Shown here: positions 1 to 5,373 of the stretch, piece by piece
How the letters are laid out: every line of letters begins with the position of its first letter
Position numbering within the stretch: position 1 is the first letter of the stretch
Assembly (NCBI GenBank): GCA_905209765.1
Contig: CAJLUE010000079.1
Coordinates: 1-7,182 of the forward strand
DNA: 7,182 bases
Direction of reading: 5' to 3'
Origin: an uncultured Collinsella sp.
Lineage (GTDB): Bacteria; Actinomycetota; Coriobacteriia; Coriobacteriales; Coriobacteriaceae
Program-made: the position numbers and the translations under genes
Notes under the pieces: generated by a model
Database searches by the model: none
What the model was told of the DNA's origin: nothing
The model's input: only the letters and a program-made list of their open reading frames with translations

Positions 1-306
1 GCGCGAGGGGACCGCCGTGAGGTTGGCGAGGCGCCCGGCAGCGCGCTCCTCGTCCACGGCGAGCCCGCAGACGATGGCGGACATGAGCGGCATGAGGGCG
101 CCGAGGAACTGGGCGTAGGCGTCCGCGCCCAGCGCCGGGTCCCATCGGGTTACGGAGAAGTACTCGCCGCAGGCAAGACCGGCTGCCAGGCCGCAGACGA
201 GGTGCACCGCCGTGAGCGGGGAGCGCGCCAGGCGCAGGGCCTCGGAGAGCAGGGCCCGCGGGAGAGTCATGCGCGGCGTCGGGTCGGAGAGTCGTGTCAT
301 GGCCAT
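1..306 (-). CDS. Lantibiotic immunity ABC transporter permease, MutG type (partial, C-terminus off the left edge)
   Basis: The minus-strand frame stays open from the start codon to the window edge, giving 102 N-terminal residues of a longer membrane protein. The sequence fits the LanG/MutG permease family: a basic cytoplasmic start (LLSEALRLARSPL), a first hydrophobic helix at about residues 31-46, a W-D extracytoplasmic stretch, then a second hydrophobic segment (FLGALMPLMSAIVCGLAV, about 68-85) followed by the DEERAAGRLANL segment. In this family the two permeases pair with a LanF ATPase to expel lantibiotic peptides from the membrane. The start at 304-306 shares a base with the TGA of the upstream permease (TGATG), indicating translational coupling. 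A second in-frame ATG lies two codons in (298-300), and the shared GAGGAGAGG could serve either. No base-level damage is seen. Confidence 0.82.
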   Translation of the reverse strand, partial: MAMTRLSDPTPRMTLPRALLSEALRLARSPLTAVHLVCGLAAGLACGEYFSVTRWDPALGADAYAQFLGALMPLMSAIVCGLAVDEERAAGRLANLTAVPSR

Positions 307-1072
307 CACCTCTCCTCGGAGCGCGCGAACCAGGCCGCTCCCGCCGCCGTGAGCGCGGCGAACGCGAGCGCGCAGACCGCAAGGCCCGCCAGTGTGAGCA
401 TGCCGTCCGCCGTGAGCGCCCCGCCGAGCGCCATGTCCGCCGCGAGTGGCTCGCCGCTCGGCAGCACGGGGATGAAGCTCGTGGGGATGACCATGCTCGC
501 CGACGGCGGAAAGAGCTGCGGCAGCGGCGCCAGCGACCAGGCGAACCCACCCACGAGCTGCGCGGCGAGCGGGCAGAAGATGCCCGCGAGCATGCCGAGC
601 CGCGCCGTGAGGAAGAGCCCTGCGGGGATCATCCACGCCGCGGTCACCGTGTTGGCGAGCGCGCAGAGGAGCATCGTGAGCGTGCCCGCGGCCGTGAGGC
701 CCTGCGAGGAGAACGCCGAGCCCGCGAGGTAGATGCCGAAGACCACGAGGTTCGAGAGCGTGCAGAGCGCGAGGCACCAGAGCGCCTTGGCCCACCAGGC
801 GCGCCCGAGCGGGAAGCCCAGGCCTAGAAGCCCCCGCATCCGCGTGCGCGCGTCCGCCCGCGCGACGCAAGCCACCACGAGCGAGAGAGACACGGGCAGG
901 AAGAGCGCGTACCAGTAGTTCCACGCGCTGAAGATCTGCACGCCCCGGTAGGGCATCGCGCCGAGCAGCGGCATCGGCGGCGCCATGAGCACGGCCAGGC
1001 GAACCGGTGCCGCGTGGCGCGACTTCAGGGCCTCAGCGCGCAGGCCCGCGAGCAGGCCGCCTTTCTCGTCCG

Positions 1073-1076
<4 letters not shown>
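306..1076 (-). CDS. Lantibiotic immunity ABC transporter permease, MutE/EpiE type
   Basis: A 256-residue integral membrane protein and middle gene of the exporter operon. Hydrophobic segments lie at about residues 24-41, 54-71, 97-118, 129-153, 159-178 and 226-250, giving the six-helix layout usual for LanE/MutE permeases. Family-like landmarks are the aromatic NYWYALFLPVSLSLV segment, the charged loop followed by a Gly-Leu-rich turn and WWAKALW (about 94-100), and a P-rich loop with VLPSGEPL (204-211). The predicted role is one half of the membrane channel that, with the ATPase and the MutG-type partner, removes lantibiotics from the cell's own membrane. Its ATG overlaps the upstream ATPase stop by four bases (ATGA at 1073-1076), and GGGGAGG lies 7 nt before it. 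The similarity is to a family that diverges fast, so substrate is unknown. Confidence 0.85.
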
Positions 1077-1801
<725 letters not shown>

Positions 1802-1822
1802 GGGTTCGTCCTTTCTCTTCCG

Positions 1823-1855
1823 GGCGCGCGGGCCGAGTCGCCGTGCCCGCGCGCC
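1823..1855 (-). promoter_or_regulatory. Perfect 11-bp hairpin in the leader of the ABC exporter operon
   Basis: GGCGCGCGGGC (1823-1833) pairs perfectly with GCCCGCGCGCC (1845-1855) across an 11-nt loop. On the minus strand it ends about 21 nt before the ATPase start and just upstream of its AAGGA ribosome binding site. No run of T follows on either strand, so it is not a standard terminator. It could shield or stabilise the 5' end of the message. Function is inferred only. Confidence 0.55.
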
Positions 1856-1996
1856 TTACCTTTCGGGTTCACCATCCATGGTGGGGCGCGTTTCTAACGA
1901 AGCCGTAACGGTCGTTGGGCTCTTTTGGCGCCAGCCCTTCTCGACCCGTACGCCACTCATGGTATGTTTGTCGCGTTAACAAGGACGGAGGTGCCC
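1856..1996. promoter_or_regulatory. Divergent control region between the ABC exporter operon and the truncated TetR gene
   Basis: This stretch separates the minus-strand exporter operon from the plus-strand TetR stump and should hold both promoters. A dyad AACGA (1896-1900) / TCGTT (1912-1916) with a nested CCG-TAA-CGG (1903-1911) is a candidate binding site for the former TetR repressor. A weak plus-strand promoter can be drawn as TCGACC (1941-1946), a 16-bp gap and TATGTT (1963-1968). I could not identify a convincing minus-strand -35/-10 pair. The layout is typical of a TetR regulator controlling a neighbouring transporter, but no element here is more than a suggestion. Confidence 0.35.
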
Positions 1997-2098
1997 GTGG
2001 CACGCAATAAGTACCCGGAGGAGACGGTCGAGAAGATTCTCGACGTTGCCGAGCGGCTCCTCGTGGAGCGCGGCTACGAGCACACCACGATGATCTGA
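1997..2098 (+). pseudogene. TetR-family regulator, truncated after 33 codons
   Basis: A GTG start with GGAGG five bases upstream opens a frame reading VARNKYPEETVEKILDVAE, then RLLVERGYEHTTMI and a TGA. This is the classic N-terminus of a TetR repressor: the first helix with ILDVAERLL and the GYEHTT turn that leads into the helix-turn-helix. The rest of the DNA-binding domain and the whole ligand-binding domain (about 150-170 residues in the family) are missing, and the sequence after about 2091 matches a different family (HsdS). The stump cannot bind DNA. It probably was the divergent repressor of the exporter operon, so that operon may now be unregulated or under other control. An alternative in-frame GTG lies at 1991. 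Confidence 0.8.
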
Positions 2099-2324
2099 AG
2101 AGCAATACGCTAAACCGAAAAAGGTAATCGAAGCCGCGCCTGTGGACTTATCGAGGATCGAGATTCCCGCCCCATCCATCGGCACCCAGCAGAAGGTCGT
2201 CGACATCCTCGACCGCTTCGACTCCCTAACGAAATCACTCACCGACGGTATCCCCGCCGAAATCGAGGTACGCCGGGCGCAGTACGGGTACTACCGCGAC
2301 CGCCTGCTCGACTTCCGAAACTAA
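2094..2324 (+). pseudogene. hsdS: C-terminal fragment of a type I restriction-modification specificity subunit (HsdS)
   Basis: The open frame runs from just after the TetR break to a TAA at 2322-2324. From about 2142 it reads DLSRIEIPAPSIGTQQKVV, then DILDRFDSLTKSLTDGIPAE and IEVRRAQYGYYRDRLLDFRN. This matches the distal conserved coiled-coil region that ends HsdS proteins (IP-P----Q--IV-ILD-F--L, then GLPAEI-ARR-QYEYYR--LL-F). HsdS normally has about 400 residues with two target recognition domains; here both are absent along with hsdM and hsdR. A GTG at 2142 is the only plausible start and has no clear ribosome binding site, so expression is unlikely. In this window it is a lone scrap fused to the TetR stump. 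It may be a cassette left by HsdS shuffling or by deletion. Confidence 0.8.
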
Positions 2325-2333
2325 GCGAGAATA

Positions 2334-2382
2334 AGTTATCGGTACGCTTTTTTATAAAATGTAAAAAAGTACCCCCATAACT
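2334..2382. repeat. Large imperfect palindrome before the DUF4143 ATPase gene
   Basis: Three nested arms line up: AGTTAT (2334-2339) with ATAACT (2377-2382), GGTAC (2341-2345) with GTACC (2369-2373), and TTTTTT (2348-2353) with AAAAAA (2363-2368), around a 9-nt loop. It begins ten bases after the HsdS fragment's stop and ends against the extended -10 of the next gene. It could act as a terminator for the upstream fragment, an operator for the ATPase, or the end of a mobile segment. The sequence alone does not decide. Confidence 0.6.
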
Positions 2383-2390
2383 GATAAAAT
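2382..2390 (+). promoter_or_regulatory. Extended -10 promoter of the DUF4143 ATPase gene
   Basis: TG-A-TAAAAT matches the extended -10 form (TGnTATAAT) in five of six core positions. No good -35 hexamer lies at the right distance, which extended -10 promoters can tolerate. Transcription would begin near 2396, leaving about 20 nt of leader containing AGGGG before the TTG start at 2416. It overlaps the last base of the palindrome, which suggests control at the promoter. Confidence 0.5.
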
Positions 2391-2415
2391 GGACACTGAA
2401 AAAAAGGGGTGCATC

Positions 2416-3651
2416 TTGCGTATATACCGACGTGAAAAGTATCTGAAGCGAATGCGTGGTTTCTACCACGATGACGGGATGATCAAGGTAATCACCGGTG
2501 TTCGCAGGTGTGGTAAATCCTGCCTCATGCAATCAATCGCAGATGAACTTGTGGAATCCGGTGTAGCGAGCGACCACATCATCTATATCGACCTCGACTC
2601 ACGGGAGAACAGGAAGATCAAGACGACCGATGAGCTCGAAAATCTGATTGACATGTCGACCTCAGCAGACACTGAGGAGACGAAGTACCTCTTCATCGAT
2701 GAGATTCAGAACGTAGAGGAATTCGAGCTGCTCATCAACGGCTACCGGACAGATGGCGGTTGGTCCATTTTCATTACCGGTTCGAATTCATATCTGCTTT
2801 CTGGGCAGCTTGTTACAAAGCTGACGGGTCGCTATATCGAGTTCGAGGTGTTCCCACTCGACTTTGCGGAATATATCGATATGAAGCGTTTTCTCGGCAA
2901 GCCTGTCAATGACGTTCTCGTGGGAGAGTTTACCGAGTACCTGACCCTTGGAGGATTTCCCAAAGCGTTGGAGTATGAGGGCGAGGATGAAAAGCGCACC
3001 TATATCAAGAGTGTTATTCATGAGATCTTTGAAAAGGACGTCAAACATTCGAACAAGATTAAGAATGTCTCGGTTTTCGATGCCGTCCAGACGTATCTCA
3101 TCAACAACTTTGGTGCGCCGACGAACCTGAAGAACCTCCTTGCGTACTTCAATGATGTCGAGAAGATTCCCATCAAGCGCGAAACGCTCAATCGGTATAT
3201 CCAGATTCTTGTTGACGCGAAGATCCTTTATCGCTGCTCGAGGTTCGATCTCAAGTCTCGGCGATCGCTTATCCGCGAAGAGAAGTACTACCTGGCTGAT
3301 CCCGGCTTCTATTTCGCCATGAACACGGATGCGAGGATTAACTACGGGCCGGCGTTGGAGAACGTGCTCTACCTCTATCTTGCATCGCGCGGGTACGAGC
3401 TTTCTGTGGGCCGTATTGGGAAGCTCGAGTGTGACTTCATCGCTCGTAGGCGCAATGCTTACGCCTACATCCAGGTCTCTATGTCGATTGCCGACAGAGG
3501 CGTCGAGGAGCGCGAGTACAGGCCGTTCGGCCACATCAGGGATGGGTATCCGCGCTACTTGTTCACGCTTGATCCTCTATTGCAGGAGAGGGATGGCGTC
3601 AGGCACCTTAACATGGCGTCGTTTATGCAAGATGGCGGTGATCTTTTTTGA
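2416..3651 (+). CDS. AAA_14/DUF4143 family ATP-binding protein
   Basis: A 411-residue protein of the AAA ATPase plus DUF4143 family, close to the usual 400-430. The N-terminal ATPase shows Walker A GVRRCGKS (28-35), Walker B YLFIDEIQ (91-98, D95 and E96), a sensor-like TGSNSYLLSG (121-130) and the family's GRYIEFEVFPLDFAEY (138-153). The C-terminal half has a PD-(D/E)XK-like arrangement, E315, ECDF (D340) and YIQV (Q353); whether it cuts DNA is not known for the family. The TTG start is preferred over the in-frame ATG at 2389: AGGGG lies 6 nt upstream, family members begin with IYRREKYL, and the ATG falls inside the -10 box. The gene stands alone, with lower GC than its neighbours on both sides, suggesting transfer. 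Biological role is unassigned; members are common in gut bacteria and archaea. Confidence 0.88.
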   Translation: MRIYRREKYLKRMRGFYHDDGMIKVITGVRRCGKSCLMQSIADELVESGVASDHIIYIDLDSRENRKIKTTDELENLIDMSTSADTEETKYLFIDEIQNVEEFELLINGYRTDGGWSIFITGSNSYLLSGQLVTKLTGRYIEFEVFPLDFAEYIDMKRFLGKPVNDVLVGEFTEYLTLGGFPKALEYEGEDEKRTYIKSVIHEIFEKDVKHSNKIKNVSVFDAVQTYLINNFGAPTNLKNLLAYFNDVEKIPIKRETLNRYIQILVDAKILYRCSRFDLKSRRSLIREEKYYLADPGFYFAMNTDARINYGPALENVLYLYLASRGYELSVGRIGKLECDFIARRRNAYAYIQVSMSIADRGVEEREYRPFGHIRDGYPRYLFTLDPLLQERDGVRHLNMASFMQDGGDLF

Positions 3652-3810
3652 GTGGTGGCCAGATTCCTTTGTTTCCTACTGCGCAAACAGCGCGGGTATC
3701 AAATGAGGATCATTGCCTCACGTAGAATCGACAGACTGAGAACTTGTTTTGATGTTGACAGGCTTTTTGCTAGTGGCTCCTATTTCCGAGTGGGAATAGC
3801 GGAAATAACG
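3652..3810. other. Noncoding stretch with a small hairpin and a possible small-RNA promoter
   Basis: No convincing gene lies between the ATPase stop and the terminator. The stretch contains a perfect -35 hexamer TTGACA (3755-3760) followed after 17 bp by a poor -10 (TCCTAT, 3778-3783). It also has an 8-bp inverted repeat TATTTCCG (3781-3788) / CGGAAATA (3800-3807) with an 11-nt loop. Together with the following terminator this could be a short transcript of about 55 nt, but the -10 is weak. Confidence 0.3.
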
Positions 3811-3846
3811 GCCTCCGGACCTTTTGGTTCGGAGGCTTTCTTTTTC
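3811..3846 (+). terminator. Rho-independent terminator
   Basis: GCCTCCGGACC (3811-3821), a TTTT loop and GGTTCGGAGGC (3826-3836) form an 11-bp stem with a single G-U pair, followed by TTTCTTTTT (3837-3845). The T-tract lies on the plus strand, so it ends transcription from the ATPase side. It also lies between that gene and the convergent MerR gene, but in that direction no T-run follows the stem. Confidence 0.88.
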
Positions 3847-3897
3847 GTTCTGTTCGGAAGGAGCTCCTTGCCAGAGTCCCATGGATAGCGAACGGCT

Positions 3898-4338
3898 TTA
3901 TCGAGCGTGTGCGTTTTCGTAGGCGCCTTTGATTTCTTCCGGCAAATTGTCGGGAATCAGCGTCTCCAGCCTATCCTCGCTGCCATCTTGAATCGCTTGC
4001 TCGTAGTACCAGCATTTGAACTTCAACATGTCCAGGGCACGGTTCATCTTCGCGATTTCCGACTCCATGTGGGCCTTCCGCTCCTCGAACATGGCCTTGC
4101 GCTGGGGGTATGTTGATGGACCCTCTGCACACCATTTCATGTACAGACGGATGTCCTTGATCTCCATTCCCGCCTTCTTCAGGCATTCGATGACCCGAAG
4201 CGCCTCGAGTTCCGTGTCGCCGAATCGGCGAATGCCGGACGTCCGCTCCAGCCCCGGGAACAATCCCTGCTTGTCGTAATACCGCAGCGTTGAGGCGGGC
4301 AAGCCGAACATTTCCGCCACCTGTCCGATTGTGTACAT
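3898..4338 (-). CDS. MerR-family transcriptional regulator, AdhR/NmlR-like with Cys52
   Basis: A 146-residue regulator. The winged helix-turn-helix covers about residues 2-40 (YTIGQVAEMFGLPASTLRYYDKQ, wing ERTSGIRRF), then ECLKKAGMEIKDI (51-63) and a long dimerisation coiled coil (about 78-112) ending KCWYYEQAI. Such proteins bind between -35 and -10 of a promoter with overlong spacing and untwist it when activated. C52 sits where B. subtilis AdhR has its aldehyde-sensing cysteine; C70 and C109 are additional cysteines. It lacks the C-terminal metal-binding cysteine loop of metal-sensing MerR proteins. GGAGG lies 4 nt before the ATG. It is divergent from the carboxymuconolactone decarboxylase gene and the dyad operator lies between them, so it likely controls that unit. 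The inducer is inferred, not shown. Confidence 0.9.
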   Translation of the reverse strand: MYTIGQVAEMFGLPASTLRYYDKQGLFPGLERTSGIRRFGDTELEALRVIECLKKAGMEIKDIRLYMKWCAEGPSTYPQRKAMFEERKAHMESEIAKMNRALDMLKFKCWYYEQAIQDGSEDRLETLIPDNLPEEIKGAYENAHAR

Positions 4339-4369
4339 GGCCCCTCCGAATAAATCTCGAATTCATTCC

Positions 4370-4400
4370 TTGACCTAAAGTCAGGTTTAGGTATTACCTT
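4370..4400 (+). promoter_or_regulatory. MerR-type operator-promoter with 7-bp perfect dyad
   Basis: TTGACC (4370-4375) serves as -35 and TACCTT (4395-4400) as -10, giving the 19-bp spacing typical of MerR-activated promoters. Within it lies the perfect dyad ACCTAAA (4373-4379) - GTCAGG - TTTAGGT (4386-4392), centred on the spacer as expected for this family. TATTAC (4392-4397) is an alternative -10 with 16-bp spacing. It drives the plus-strand unit starting with the flavodoxin remnant and the decarboxylase-cupin gene, and lies about 32 bp from the MerR start codon, allowing autoregulation. Confidence 0.75.
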
Positions 4401-4443
4401 CATTCTCGTCAATACAAATCGGTAGCGCAAGGGGTGGTCCGTA

Positions 4444-4542
4444 ATGGGCAAAACGGTTTTCGCCGGCGGCGTGAACGGTGTGGGCGATATCGCCGGGCAT
4501 CCCGCTCTGGAACAGGCGCAACGAATGGGCATGGAAATCTAG
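4444..4542 (+). pseudogene. C-terminal remnant of a flavodoxin-fold NAD(P)H/FMN oxidoreductase
   Basis: A 32-codon frame begins MGKTVFAGGVNGVGDIAGHP and ends ALEQAQRMGMEI. The GGVN-xGDI-GHPALE-A-xxG pattern is the end of flavodoxin-like FMN reductases and iron-sulfur flavoproteins; the FMN-binding loop and the rest of the domain (about 150-180 residues) are missing. An upstream in-frame stop lies at 4423-4425, so nothing longer is encoded. AAGGGG (4429-4434) sits 9 nt before the ATG, so the peptide might still be translated from the MerR-controlled promoter. The likely origin is an internal deletion that left the promoter and ribosome binding site joined to the last exposed segment of the gene. 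A functional small protein cannot be excluded. Confidence 0.6.
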
Positions 4543-4585
4543 GCGGGCTACTTAACCGCGTGGAGGCAGATTCGTGTCCAGAACC

Positions 4586-4605
4586 ATCGATAGGAGGAAA
4601 TCGAT
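4586..4605 (+). promoter_or_regulatory. Ribosome binding site in the loop of an ATCGAT hairpin
   Basis: ATCGAT (4586-4591) and ATCGAT (4600-4605) pair with each other, leaving AGGAGGAA in an 8-nt loop directly before the ATG at 4607. The exposed AGGAGG (4592-4597) is 9 nt from the start and fixes it over the upstream GTG at 4574. The hairpin may tune ribosome access; this is inference. Confidence 0.55.
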
Positions 4606-4606
4606 C

Positions 4607-5371
4607 ATGGCAATTAAGCAGACGGCGGGCAGGGATGCCCTGGGGGACTTTGCCCCCAAATTTGCACAGCTCAATGACGACGTGCTGTTCGGCGAGGTGT
4701 GGAGTCGAGAAGACGGGCTTTCCCTTCGAGACCGCAGCGTGGTGACGGTGGTTGCCTTGATGGCACAGGGCCTGACGGACTCTTCGTTCCAATACCATCT
4801 GATGTCCGCAAAGAACAACGGCGTGACCAGGGCGGAGATAGCGGAAATCCTTACGCACGCGGCGTTTTATGCGGGCTGGCCCAAGGCATGGGCGGCCTTC
4901 CGCATGGCGAAGGAGGTCTGGGCGGATGACGATGCCACCGACGCAAAGGCCGAGCACCAAAACGAGATGGCCTTTCCCATCGGTGCCCCCAACGACGCAT
5001 TTGCGAAGTACTTTATCGGGCAAAGCTACCTCGCGCCCCTTTCCACCGAGCAGGTCGGCGTCTACAACGTGACGTTCGAGCCCGGCTGCCGCAACAACTG
5101 GCACGTCCATCACGCCAAAAGCGGTGGCGGACAGATCCTCATCTGCGTGGCCGGTCGAGGGTTTTACCAGGAATGGGGCAAATCGGCACAGGAGCTGCGC
5201 CCTGGCGACGTGGTCAACATCGCCCCGGGTGTGAAACATTGGCACGGAGCCGCGCCCGAGAGCTGGTTCTCCCATCTCGCGGTGGAGGTTCCGGGCGAGG
5301 AGGCCTCCAACGAGTGGTTGGAGCCCGTGGACGACGAGCAATACCTTAAAGCGACTGACAAGGAGGCTTAG
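4607..5371 (+). CDS. Carboxymuconolactone decarboxylase-cupin fusion protein
   Basis: A 254-residue cytoplasmic two-domain protein. Residues about 8-110 are a carboxymuconolactone decarboxylase (CMD/AhpD-fold) domain, with FQYHLMSAKNNGVTRAEIAE (H64) and ILTHAAFYAGWPKAWAAF; the AhpD CxxC motif is absent. Residues about 145-235 are a cupin barrel: motif 1 PGCRNNWHVHHAKSGGGQIL (H166, H168, Q176 where glutamate is usual) and motif 2 GDVVNIAPGVKHWHG (H211) are the probable metal ligands. The substrate is unknown. B. subtilis YraC, a single-domain CMD protein, belongs to the AdhR regulon for aldehyde stress, and this gene likewise lies next to an AdhR-like regulator. The stop is two bases before the next start, and the next gene's AGGAGG (5361-5366) is inside this coding sequence, so the two are co-translated. 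Confidence 0.9.
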   Translation: MAIKQTAGRDALGDFAPKFAQLNDDVLFGEVWSREDGLSLRDRSVVTVVALMAQGLTDSSFQYHLMSAKNNGVTRAEIAEILTHAAFYAGWPKAWAAFRMAKEVWADDDATDAKAEHQNEMAFPIGAPNDAFAKYFIGQSYLAPLSTEQVGVYNVTFEPGCRNNWHVHHAKSGGGQILICVAGRGFYQEWGKSAQELRPGDVVNIAPGVKHWHGAAPESWFSHLAVEVPGEEASNEWLEPVDDEQYLKATDKEA

Positions 5372-5373
5372 GC

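Noticed and set aside
2788..3534. 248-codon minus-strand open frame inside the DUF4143 ATPase gene
   Set aside because: Antisense shadow; the plus-strand protein has intact Walker motifs and family length.
3858..3869. Perfect 12-bp palindrome AAGGAGCTCCTT near the MerR 3' end
   Set aside because: Short, no loop, no T-run and no partner site; may be chance.
3652..3888. Plus-strand frame of 78 codons after the ATPase
   Set aside because: It runs straight through the rho-independent terminator, has no RBS and resembles no family.
4409..5341. 310-codon minus-strand open frame opposite the CMD-cupin gene
   Set aside because: The plus strand carries clear CMD and cupin motifs with a good RBS; the antisense frame has no recognisable domain.
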